A stretch of DNA of 12,640 nt, from NCBI GenBank assembly GCA_023818745.1, contig JAMWBY010000039.1:1-12640 (forward strand), written 5' to 3'. Below are positions 1 to 7,278 of the stretch, piece after piece; the first letter of the stretch is position 1; each line of letters opens with the position of its first letter. This DNA is from Candidatus Omnitrophota bacterium (GTDB taxonomy: Bacteria; Ratteibacteria; UBA8468; B48-G9; JAFGKM01). The notes under the pieces are model-generated. The model had not been told where the DNA came from. It did no database searches and saw nothing but the letters and a program-made list of their open reading frames with translations. The position numbers were made by a program, and so were the translations under genes.

Positions 1-279
1 CATATCTCCATATCCAGTTAAGATGATCACAGGGACATCTTTGTTATAGTTTCTTATTTCAATAAGTGTCTCAATTCCATTTTTCTTAGGCATTTTTAAA
101 TCCAGAATTACAAGGTCAATTTTCTCATTTTTTATAATTTCAATTCCTTTCGGACCACTTTCCGCTGTAATAACATTATATTTATTTTTAAAAAGTATCC
201 TTAAAGATTCTCTTGGTCCAAGTTCGTCATCTATAACAAGAATAGTAGGTCTTTGTTCATTAATCTTTTTTTCTTCCAT
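1..279 (-). CDS. Response regulator, receiver domain (partial, runs off left edge)
   Basis: Reading the minus strand from the ATG at 279-277 gives 93 codons with no stop, so the gene continues outside the window. The protein is a CheY-like receiver. It has the acidic pair D17-D18 (LVIDDE), the phospho-acceptor D60 in VILDLKMP and the switch threonine T88 in IILTGYG. The conserved lysine and any output domain lie off the edge. A ribosome binding site GGGAG lies about 6 nt before the ATG, supporting this start. Its N-terminal part closely resembles the receiver of the NtrC-type regulator at 9120-10460 (both have RESLRI followed by a KNKY segment), so the two are probably paralogues. The full protein could be another NtrC-type activator or a shorter receiver-effector protein. 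A sigma-54 promoter immediately upstream suggests control by an NtrC-type activator. Confidence 0.9.
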   Translation of the reverse strand, partial: MEEKKINEQRPTILVIDDELGPRESLRILFKNKYNVITAESGPKGIEIIKNEKIDLVILDLKMPKKNGIETLIEIRNYNKDVPVIILTGYGDM

Positions 280-326
280 GTTTTGCTCCCTTTTTCAAGG
301 TTTTTATTTATAACATTATTGTTAGT

Positions 327-344
327 ATGCAAAAAGTATGCCAA
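327..344 (-). promoter_or_regulatory. Sigma-54 (RpoN) promoter for the receiver gene
   Basis: On the minus strand the sequence reads TTGGCATACTTTTTGCAT. This matches the sigma-54 consensus TGGCAC-N5-TTGC, with the invariant GG (342-341) and GC (330-329) separated by exactly 10 nt. Transcription would start near 317, giving a leader of about 38 nt that includes the GGGAG ribosome binding site of the gene starting at 279. Sigma-54 promoters need an AAA+ activator such as the one encoded at 9120-10460. I did not identify an activator binding site upstream. Confidence 0.8.
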
Positions 345-467
345 GTTTGGAAGTATAAATCTGTTGCCTAAAATTGATGATCTCACACAAATTTTTCTTT
401 TCCCAATCTTTTACCATTGCAAATAGTTCTTCCTATGAGTAAATAATTCTTCTTTTTATCCAAAGGA

Positions 468-662
468 CATTCTATTGTTCTCTAATAAGCCCTTTGTGAA
501 ATATCATATTTCTCTATATAATTTTGCTATTTACTCTCTCTTTTATTATACATTTCTCTGAGATTTGTTATCTAAGCAAATTTTTTAGTCCCAACCAGTA
601 AATACATCTGTTACATCTAAAGTTTGAACATATATACTTCCTGTTATATGTTTCTACTTTAT
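468..662 (-). pseudogene. Decayed integrase-core (DDE) transposase fragment
   Basis: In one continuous minus-strand frame, read through several in-frame stops (e.g. TAA at 585-587), the translation gives TGSIYVQTLDVTDVFTGW, then a segment with DNKSQRNV, then GLLENNRMSF. This order matches the rve/integrase catalytic core of IS481-like transposases. There the first catalytic Asp lies in a 'TLDVTDV.TGW' strand, a 'L.NKSQ..V' helix follows, and the second Asp lies in 'GLDSDNG.EF'. The second Asp is lost here (LENN). The frame is preserved over about 60 codons while stops have replaced codons, which suggests slow decay by substitution. The N-terminal helix-turn-helix region and the C-terminal third are not readable, apart from a weak LFTHRKNY that may correspond to 'FTRSRPY'. 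No terminal repeats or target duplication were found. Family assignment is from motif memory. Confidence 0.65.
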
Positions 663-856
663 TTATCTTTCTTTTTCTATTATTTTAACAATATTTACCT
701 CCATTTTATAAAGTTTTTTCCTACAGATGAAATTTTCTTTATAGATTTTTTAATGAAATAACAGTGCACAGAGAGCAGAAAACATACGCCTTTATAAGCT
801 CTATTGCTCAAGAGAAATGGTGCTTCTTTCTCACTTAGTTCTTTTAAAAATTATTT

Positions 857-885
857 TTCAGACTTTTGTATCAACATGATAAAAT
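857..885 (+). promoter_or_regulatory. Probable sigma-70-type promoter of the GH20-like gene
   Basis: A -10 element TAAAAT (880-885) is preceded by an extended -10 TG (877-878). A weak -35 candidate TTCAGA (857-862) lies 17 nt upstream. The start would fall near 892, ahead of the AGGAGG at the gene. The same nine bases, TGATAAAAT, recur in the promoter region at 10485-10493, which supports a shared promoter type. Confidence 0.45.
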
Positions 886-909
886 ATCCTTAACCAAAAA
901 GGAGGATAT

Positions 910-1845
910 ATGTATTGGGGATATTTAATTCATCTTGGTTATAATATGTGGGAAGATAATGGACCAGAGCATAGAGTTCATCCAGATGAAAAGATTGATT
1001 ATGTTCCAAGGACAAAATTAAGATGTAAAGAAGATGTATGGGATTTTATAATTGAAAAACTGCCTGAATATGGAGTAAATTTGCTTGTTATAGATATAGG
1101 AGAAGGAATTAAATATGAAAGTCATCCAGAACTTGCGATTGAAGGTTCATGGAGTATAGAAAAATTTAAAAACAAATTAAAAAGGATAAGAGAACTTGGG
1201 ATTGAACCAATTCCTAAACTTAATTTTTCAACTGCGCATGATGTTTGGCTTGGTAAATATTCAAGAATGGTTTCAACAGATATTTATTATAAAGTTTGTA
1301 GTGATTTAATAAATGAAGTTATAGAAATATTTGATAAACCAAAATTTTTCCATTTGGGGATGGATGAGGAAACATATGCTCACCAACAACATCTTTTATA
1401 TGCTGTTATAAGACATAGAGAACTATGGTGGAATGATTTGTATTTTCTGATTAATGAAGTTGAAAAAAAAGGTGTTATACCATGGGTATGGAGTGATTAT
1501 ATATGGCACCACACAGAAGAATTTTTAGAAAAGATGCCCAAAAATGTAATACAGAGCAACTGGTATTATGGTATAAATTTTGATGTTAATGATGAAAAAA
1601 CCGGTAAATATGTAAGTCCATATATAGAACTTGAAAAAGGTGGATTTAAACAGATTCCGACAGGAAGCAATCATAGTGATTTTGAAAATTTTGAAATGAC
1701 AGTTGAATTTTGTAAGAAAATTATTTCTTCTGAAAATTTACTTGGTTTTTTACAGACAGTATGGAGACCGACTGTAAAGGAATGGCTTGACAATCACATA
1801 AAGGCACTTGAAGCAATTAAAAGAGGAATAGATAAATTTTATTGA
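910..1845 (+). CDS. GH20-like glycoside hydrolase (beta-hexosaminidase-related TIM barrel)
   Basis: This 311-residue protein carries FFHLGMDEE at 146-154 (H148, D152, E153). The pattern matches the H-x-G-x-D-E signature of family 20 hexosaminidases, where the Asp orients the substrate acetamido group and the Glu is the acid/base. Trp-rich segments that could line a sugar subsite follow: W192/W194/W199, W218 in SNWYYG, and W285 near the end. The N-terminal half contains barrel-type strands (LLVIDIGEG, EPIPKLNFS). No signal peptide is visible, so a cytoplasmic location is expected. At 311 residues it is essentially the catalytic domain only, shorter than typical GH20 enzymes. AAGGAGG at about 899-905 lies 4 nt before the ATG and fixes the start. 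It appears to be transcribed alone. Substrate and activity are not provable from sequence; it may act on intracellular amino-sugar glycans or be a divergent, uncharacterised member. Confidence 0.7.
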   Translation: MYWGYLIHLGYNMWEDNGPEHRVHPDEKIDYVPRTKLRCKEDVWDFIIEKLPEYGVNLLVIDIGEGIKYESHPELAIEGSWSIEKFKNKLKRIRELGIEPIPKLNFSTAHDVWLGKYSRMVSTDIYYKVCSDLINEVIEIFDKPKFFHLGMDEETYAHQQHLLYAVIRHRELWWNDLYFLINEVEKKGVIPWVWSDYIWHHTEEFLEKMPKNVIQSNWYYGINFDVNDEKTGKYVSPYIELEKGGFKQIPTGSNHSDFENFEMTVEFCKKIISSENLLGFLQTVWRPTVKEWLDNHIKALEAIKRGIDKFY

Positions 1846-1887
1846 TTTTTCGTTTCATATAGATTTTTAATGAGGCAATTTATAATT

Positions 1888-1915
1888 TTGTTTTTATGTG
1901 ACAATTTTGTATAAT
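1888..1915 (+). promoter_or_regulatory. Promoter of the five-gene operon, very close to the first ATG
   Basis: A perfect TATAAT (1910-1915) lies 16 nt downstream of TTGTTT (1888-1893), a partial -35 match. Transcription should begin about 6-8 nt after the -10, which is at or next to the ATG at 1924. No Shine-Dalgarno sequence precedes that ATG, so the message may be leaderless. Confidence 0.5.
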
Positions 1916-1923
1916 ATTATATT

Positions 1924-3558
1924 ATGCTAAAAGGAATATTAATTTCAATTGTTGGCATACCGAGAAGTATATCTGACTTTGTTCCTGATAATGGTCTTGC
2001 TTCTCTTGCTTCTTGTTTAATTAAAGAAGATATAAAAATTAAAATTTTTGATTTCAATTTATATACAATTTTTGAAGAAATTTATACAGAAGAAATTAAA
2101 AATTTCCTTAATATTTTTTCAAATAAAGTTTTTATTAAAGAGGAAAAACCATCTCTGTTTGAATTTATGAAACTTAAGATGGTCTCAAGGCATATAGAAA
2201 AAAATAAAAAATATTATATAGAAAAGTTAAAAAATTACATTTTTGAAATAGTAGAAAAAGAAAAAATTGACTTTGTTGGATTTAAACTATGGGCAGGAGA
2301 TGGTTTTGAATGGTGCATGGAAATTGGAAAATATTTGAAAATCAAAAAACCAGAGTTGAAAATATTTGGCGGTGGACCCCAGGTGGACACTTTTGAACAC
2401 TGGATTTTTGAGGTAGGAGATTTTTTTGATGCCTTATGTTATGGAGAAGGGGAGGAAACAATAGTTGAATTGTCCAAATTTGTTCAGAATAATAGAAAAC
2501 TTGAAGACATACCAAATCTTATATTTAAGAAAAATGGGAAAGTTATAAAAACAGAGAGAAAATATATTGAAAACCTTGACTCTCTTCCTATTCCTGTGTA
2601 TGACGCGGATGTTTACTGGAGAATAGATGAAAGAGTCAAAATGATTGTTCTTGATGAAAGTAGAGGATGTCCTAATGCCTGTTATTTCTGTATTCATCCC
2701 AAAAAAAGTGGAAAGAGAAAGGAAAAATCAATAGAAAGGATAATAGAAGAGATTAAATTTTATAAAAAAAGATATGGAGTTAATCTTTTCAGATTTGCAG
2801 GTTCAAGTACTCCTGGAGATTTTTTAATGAAATTTGCACAAAGAATTATTGATGAAAAAATAAACCTTAATTATGTATGTTCAGGTCATGTAAATGAGTA
2901 TAAAGAATTAGATTTTCAGAAATTAAAGAATTCTGGACTTGAATCTATTTTCTGGGGTATAGAAACAGCAAATGAAGAAATTTTAAAAAAGGCGATGAAC
3001 AAAAATATAGAAAAAAAAGACATGGAAAAAGTTTTAAAAAATTGTAAATCAGCAGGAATTTTTACTGTTGCAAGTTTTATTTATCCTGCACCTTTTGAAA
3101 ATGAAAAAACAAGAGAGGAAACGATTGATTTTTTAAAAAAAACAAAGCCAGATTCTGCATTAATTCAATTTCCTGGTATTTATCCGGGTACAGTATGGTT
3201 TAAAAATCCAGAAAAATTTAATTTTCAACTTGAAAAAGAAACATATCCATTAAAAGTTATGAATTATAAAATAAAAGCATTATTTCCACCAAGAATGTGG
3301 CAAAAACTTCCTTATAAAGTAAATGGTATGGATTTTAAACAATTTGCTTATGAAACAGAAAAATTTCAAAACGATGTAAGGAAATTAGGAATTAATACAT
3401 CAATATCAAATGAGGATTACTTGTTTTTTAAATTTAGTGGTTTTGAAAAAACAGAAGATTTCTTGAAATTCAATAGAGTTTATTTTTATTCAGGTGATAG
3501 TAAGAGATTAAAAGAGGAAGTTGAAAATATAAATAAAAATAGTGAAAAATTGAAATGA
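1924..3558 (+). CDS. Radical SAM protein with B12-binding-like N-terminal domain
   Basis: This 544-residue protein has the radical SAM cluster motif C249-P-N-A-C253-Y-F-C256, whose three cysteines bind the [4Fe-4S] cluster that cleaves S-adenosylmethionine. Residues 1-190 look like a Rossmann cobalamin-binding domain: 'PDNGLASLASCLIKE', 'DFVGFKLWAGDG', a 'FGGGP' turn at 148-152, and 'YGEGEETIVEL' at 173-183. The classic DxHxxG lower-ligand motif is absent, so any cobalamin would bind without the usual His. Within the barrel, 'GSGHVNE'-like and 'FWGIETANEEILKKA' (343-357) segments fit the SAM-binding strands of BchE-like enzymes. The C-terminal 150 residues are a specific, unrecognised extension. 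The stop overlaps the ketosynthase ATG by 4 nt, arguing for joint action, perhaps on a lipid or polyketide-like substrate (inference). The reaction is unknown; methyl transfer or ring rearrangement are possible. Confidence 0.85.
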   Translation: MLKGILISIVGIPRSISDFVPDNGLASLASCLIKEDIKIKIFDFNLYTIFEEIYTEEIKNFLNIFSNKVFIKEEKPSLFEFMKLKMVSRHIEKNKKYYIEKLKNYIFEIVEKEKIDFVGFKLWAGDGFEWCMEIGKYLKIKKPELKIFGGGPQVDTFEHWIFEVGDFFDALCYGEGEETIVELSKFVQNNRKLEDIPNLIFKKNGKVIKTERKYIENLDSLPIPVYDADVYWRIDERVKMIVLDESRGCPNACYFCIHPKKSGKRKEKSIERIIEEIKFYKKRYGVNLFRFAGSSTPGDFLMKFAQRIIDEKINLNYVCSGHVNEYKELDFQKLKNSGLESIFWGIETANEEILKKAMNKNIEKKDMEKVLKNCKSAGIFTVASFIYPAPFENEKTREETIDFLKKTKPDSALIQFPGIYPGTVWFKNPEKFNFQLEKETYPLKVMNYKIKALFPPRMWQKLPYKVNGMDFKQFAYETEKFQNDVRKLGINTSISNEDYLFFKFSGFEKTEDFLKFNRVYFYSGDSKRLKEEVENINKNSEKLK

Positions 3559-4790
3559 GAAGAAGAGTTGTAATTACAGGAATTGGAGTTATAGCACCTA
3601 ATGGAATAGGGAAAGAGAATTTCTGGAATGCACTTAAAGAGGGGAAAAGTGGAATAAAGAAAATTACTTCTTTTGATACTTCTGATTTGCCTGTTAAGAT
3701 TGCGGGTGAGGTTGATAATTTTAATCCTGAGGATTACATAGAGGACAGAAAAAAAATAAGAAGAATGGCAAGATTTTCTCAATTTGCTGTTGCTTGTGCA
3801 AAGATGGCTGTTGAAGATGCCAATTTAGATTTAAAAACTATAGATTTAAAAAAGATGTTAGTAGTGTTAGGAGTTAGTACAAATGCAATGGATGTTTTTG
3901 AAAAAGAATATTTAAATTTTCTAAAGTATAAAAATAGATTTTATAACCCATATTTTATTGCTTCTGGAACTCCTAATGTTGGGGTAGGAGAAGTTCTTAA
4001 TGAATTGGGAATAGAAACGAGTATCTGCACAATTTCAACAGGGTGTGCCAGTGGTTTAGACAGTGTAGGAGTAGGTTATAATGAAATAAAAAAAGGGAGT
4101 TACGATGTTGCAATTGTAGGAAGTTCTGAAGCATCTATAACTCCACTATTAATGGCAGGTCTTAGTGCAGCAAAAATAATGAGTTTGAGAAATGACGAGC
4201 CAGAAAGAGCAAGTAGACCATTTGATAAATTGAGAGATGGAGGGGTTTTATCTGAAGGAGCAGGTTTTATTGTTATTGAAGAATTAAAACATGCTTTACT
4301 AAGAAAAGCACATATTTATTGTGAGATAATTGGATATGGAGAAATGGGAGAGAAAGAAAGAAATATACCTGGCAAGGGTCTTGAAATGTCTATGAGAAAG
4401 TGTATCAAAGAATCAGGTTTTTTCCCGAAAGAAATTGACTTTATCTCAGCCCATGCACCTTCAGACCCTTTTCTTGACTATTATGAAACAATTGCAATCA
4501 AAAATATTTTTGGTGAATATGCATATAAAATACCTGTTACTTCAATTAAGTCAATGATAGGTAATCCTTTTGGAGCAGCAGGAGTTTTACAATTAATAGG
4601 AGGAATTTTAGCATTTGAAGAAGGAATTATTTCGCCTACAATAAATTATGAATATCCCGACTCTTTATGTGACCTTGATTATGTTCCAAATGAATATAGA
4701 AAATATAATCCAAATACTTGTTTAATAAATTCTCATGGTTTTGGTGGAAGTAATTCATCTTTATTAATAAAAAAATATGAAGATAAATAA
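3555..4790 (+). CDS. FabF-like beta-ketoacyl synthase with Cys-His-Asn active site
   Basis: This 411-residue protein has the full length and fold marks of a KAS I/II condensing enzyme: RRVVITGIGV at the N-terminus, nucleophile C164 in STGCASGLDS, 'GLSAAKIMS' at 202-210, 'RPFDKLRDGG' followed by 'SEGAG', H300 in SAHAPSDP, K332 in IKSMIG, and 'GFGGSNSSLL' near the end. In E. coli FabF the catalytic set is Cys-His-His, with the second His in 'KSMTGHLLGAAG'. Here that position is N337 ('KSMIGNPFGAAG'). The first His also sits in an altered loop, AHAPSDP in place of AHGTSTP. It is therefore unlikely to be the housekeeping FabF and is better called a specialised condensing enzyme. There is no ribosome binding site; translation is probably coupled to the radical SAM gene through the ATGA overlap. 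It would need an acyl carrier protein, and none is visible in the window. Confidence 0.88.
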   Translation: MRRRVVITGIGVIAPNGIGKENFWNALKEGKSGIKKITSFDTSDLPVKIAGEVDNFNPEDYIEDRKKIRRMARFSQFAVACAKMAVEDANLDLKTIDLKKMLVVLGVSTNAMDVFEKEYLNFLKYKNRFYNPYFIASGTPNVGVGEVLNELGIETSICTISTGCASGLDSVGVGYNEIKKGSYDVAIVGSSEASITPLLMAGLSAAKIMSLRNDEPERASRPFDKLRDGGVLSEGAGFIVIEELKHALLRKAHIYCEIIGYGEMGEKERNIPGKGLEMSMRKCIKESGFFPKEIDFISAHAPSDPFLDYYETIAIKNIFGEYAYKIPVTSIKSMIGNPFGAAGVLQLIGGILAFEEGIISPTINYEYPDSLCDLDYVPNEYRKYNPNTCLINSHGFGGSNSSLLIKKYEDK

Positions 4791-7278
4791 TTTATCACTT
4801 GCTTTTTTATTTTCAGGATTTATAAATTTAACCCTTGGTTTGTTTGTATATATCAAAGGTAAAAGAAAACTTTCCAACAGATTATTTGCAGTTTTTTCAT
4901 TCCAACTTTTTATATGGTGTACAATTTCTTTTATAATTGCTTCAATCCTTGATGTTAGAAAAGCAGAATTTTTAGTGAGATTTGTTTATGCCTATGCTTC
5001 TTTTATTCCACCAACTTTTTGCTTATTTGCTTTTTCACTTGGTGAGGACCACTTTTTAATAAAAAATCTAAAATTTATCATTTTATTTTATTTTCTTGCC
5101 CTTATCAATTCTTATTTAAGTTTTTCTCCTAACTTTATTAAAGAAATTTATTTGGTTTCGCCATTAGAAAAGGGAAATATCAAAACAGGGCCAATGGTTA
5201 TGTATGGAACGGAACTATTATTTTATGCAATTATTATAGTTTTTATGTTGTCTTCTGGATTGATTTATTTATATAAAAAGAAAAAAACAAAAACAGGGAT
5301 AGTTTCACTTGAAATACAATATGTTTTCCTGGCAGTTCTGTTAGGAACTATTTACAATGTAACTATAGCTTTTCTTCCTATGATATTTCAAATGCATATC
5401 GTTGATAGATTAGGTCCATTTGCCACAGTAATTGTATCTGGGGTTATGGTCTATGGAATTACCAGATACAAAATTATGGATATTTCTTTAGTTTATGAGA
5501 AATTTATCTTATATAGTGCTCTTTCTTTTCTTTTGTTTCTGATTTTCTTTTCAGTCAATTTTTTTCTTAAAGAATTTGGAGAATTTTTTTTAATAAATTG
5601 GGGAAATTTTCCTCTTTTCTTAAGTGGTTTCTGTGTTGCGCTGTTGTTTACTCCATTAAAGGAAAAATTGCAGAAATTTTTAAGGATAAAAGTTTTAAAA
5701 TTGGATATAGAACATTTTTCTCAAAAAGTATTTGATGAGGCGTTTATATTTACAGATTTGCCATCTTTATTTAAAAACTTGGGAGATATAATTGAAGAAT
5801 TTCTGAATGTTCCTCCCCAGATATTACTTTTATTAAAGAAAGATAAAAAATTAAGAATTTGTGAGCTAAAAGATAAATTTTCAAATTTAGAAATTATGGT
5901 AGAAGATAACTCTTTGATTTTAGAAAAATTGGGAAAGTCAAAATTATTAATTAGAGAGGAAGAAAAAAGATTTGAGCATACATCACCTGATAAAAAAGAA
6001 ATAGTCGAAGAATTTGAAAAATATGGTTATGAAATAGCGATTAGTATAACAAGAAGAGAAGAAATCTTAGGTGCCATTTTTCTAAAAAGGAAAAAGGATG
6101 GAAGAGTTTTTAATTATAGGGACCAGATGTTACTTTTAAATCTGGGTTCACAACTTGGTATTGCTCTTGAAAATGCTGAATTATACAATCAAATTTCTGA
6201 AGTTAATAGTTACATTAGAAATTTATTGGATAATTCTCCTTTTGGAGTTATAAGTTTAGATAAAGATGGGAGAGTTTCTCTTGTCAGTAAACAGATGAAA
6301 GTTTTTTTAGGGAAAGATGAAAAAGAATTGGTTGGGAAAAATTTTAGGGATGTTTTACCTTCTGATGTGATTCCTTTGATTGAAAGAAAATATAAAAATT
6401 TTGATAAAGAAATTATTATAGATGAAATAGTTTATCAAAATCAAAATAAAAATTTTATTTTTAGTGTTAATATAGTTCCTATTTATGACGAAAAAGGTAA
6501 AGAAATAGGGATAATGGTAATTTTCTCAGACATAACAAAAATTAAACAACTTCAAGATGAAATAAGAGAAAAAGAAAAAATGGCTTCTCTTGGAGTTATG
6601 GCGGCAGGTGTTGCTCACGAAATTAAAAATCCACTTGTTGCAATAAAAACATTTGTTGACTTATTCCCTGAAAGGTATAAAGACCCTGAATTCAGAGATG
6701 TTTATTCACGTCTTTTACAGGATGAGGTTCAAAGGATTAACCACCTTGTTGAACAGATTTTATTATTTGCAAATCCTAAACCAATGAAAGTTGAAAAAAT
6801 TAACATTTTAGAGATGCTTAAATCAATCATTATGTTATGGAAATTCCAAAATAGAGATAAAGATATAAAAGTTATTGAAAATTTCTACATGGGAAATGTT
6901 ATAATAAAAGGTGATAAAGAAAGGTTAAAAGAAGTATTTTTCAATTTGTTGGCAAATAGTTATGAAGCAATAAATAATAAAGAAGGAATAATTGAAGTGT
7001 ATGCTACTGAGAAAAAAGACAATATGGTTGAAATTTGTATTGCTGATAATGGAAGTGGGATTAAAAAAGAAATAATGGATAGAATTTTTGACCCATATTT
7101 TACTACAAAAGATCAAGGGACGGGCCTTGGGCTTTCTATAGTAAGAAAAATAGTGGAAGAGCATGGAGGAAACATAAAAATAGAAAGCGAAGAAAATAAG
7201 GGGACGAAAGTTTATATTAGGTTTCCAATAATTAAAAAGGGAATAAATGAAGTATGTGATGATTTTAAGCGAAGATGA
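4777..7278 (+). CDS. 7TM-GAF-PAS sensor histidine kinase
   Basis: This 833-residue protein is a membrane sensor kinase. Residues 1-295 hold about eight hydrophobic segments. The first seven resemble the histidine-kinase N-terminal 7TM module, and a further pair lies at about 243-292. A GAF-like domain spans about 320-470 and a PAS domain about 475-595 ('NSPFGVISLDKDGRV'). The HisKA domain has phospho-acceptor H614 in GVAHEIKNPLVAIKTF. The ATPase domain is complete: N-box 'NLLANSYEA' (N727), G1 'DNGSG' (757-761), F-box 'FDPYF' and G2 'GTGLGLSI' (781-788). The start overlaps the ketosynthase by 14 nt and has no clear ribosome binding site, so translation is probably coupled. The layout recalls PrsK-type kinases that pair with NtrC-type regulators, and such a regulator lies two genes downstream. 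The ligand is unknown; a membrane-borne or lipid signal is an inference. Confidence 0.92.
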   Translation: MKINNLSLAFLFSGFINLTLGLFVYIKGKRKLSNRLFAVFSFQLFIWCTISFIIASILDVRKAEFLVRFVYAYASFIPPTFCLFAFSLGEDHFLIKNLKFIILFYFLALINSYLSFSPNFIKEIYLVSPLEKGNIKTGPMVMYGTELLFYAIIIVFMLSSGLIYLYKKKKTKTGIVSLEIQYVFLAVLLGTIYNVTIAFLPMIFQMHIVDRLGPFATVIVSGVMVYGITRYKIMDISLVYEKFILYSALSFLLFLIFFSVNFFLKEFGEFFLINWGNFPLFLSGFCVALLFTPLKEKLQKFLRIKVLKLDIEHFSQKVFDEAFIFTDLPSLFKNLGDIIEEFLNVPPQILLLLKKDKKLRICELKDKFSNLEIMVEDNSLILEKLGKSKLLIREEEKRFEHTSPDKKEIVEEFEKYGYEIAISITRREEILGAIFLKRKKDGRVFNYRDQMLLLNLGSQLGIALENAELYNQISEVNSYIRNLLDNSPFGVISLDKDGRVSLVSKQMKVFLGKDEKELVGKNFRDVLPSDVIPLIERKYKNFDKEIIIDEIVYQNQNKNFIFSVNIVPIYDEKGKEIGIMVIFSDITKIKQLQDEIREKEKMASLGVMAAGVAHEIKNPLVAIKTFVDLFPERYKDPEFRDVYSRLLQDEVQRINHLVEQILLFANPKPMKVEKINILEMLKSIIMLWKFQNRDKDIKVIENFYMGNVIIKGDKERLKEVFFNLLANSYEAINNKEGIIEVYATEKKDNMVEICIADNGSGIKKEIMDRIFDPYFTTKDQGTGLGLSIVRKIVEEHGGNIKIESEENKGTKVYIRFPIIKKGINEVCDDFKRR

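Larger units (their letters stand above)
280..909. other. Long intergenic region without an intact gene
   Basis: This 630-base stretch separates the divergent receiver gene and the glycosidase gene. From left to right it holds the minus-strand leader and sigma-54 promoter (to 344), the eroded transposase remnant (about 468-662, with possible traces on either side), and the plus-strand promoter for the glycosidase near 857-885. Stops are frequent in all frames and no ORF of gene size is present. I saw no tRNA, CRISPR or riboswitch-like structure, and no strong hairpin followed by a T run. Confidence 0.7.

Noticed and set aside
341..350. CCAA-N2-TTGG inverted repeat at the -24 side of the sigma-54 promoter
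   Set aside because: Only four base pairs per arm; expected by chance and too close to the promoter core to be a typical activator site.
370..470. Possible small zinc-finger-like or short peptide frame on the minus strand (ECPLDKKKNYLLIGRTICNGK)
   Set aside because: Interrupted by stops, no ribosome binding site, and it lies in a different frame beside the transposase remnant; more likely decayed DNA than a gene.
1846..1923. Terminator between the glycosidase gene and the operon
   Set aside because: The stretch is T-rich but no stable hairpin precedes a T run, so I could not support a terminator call.
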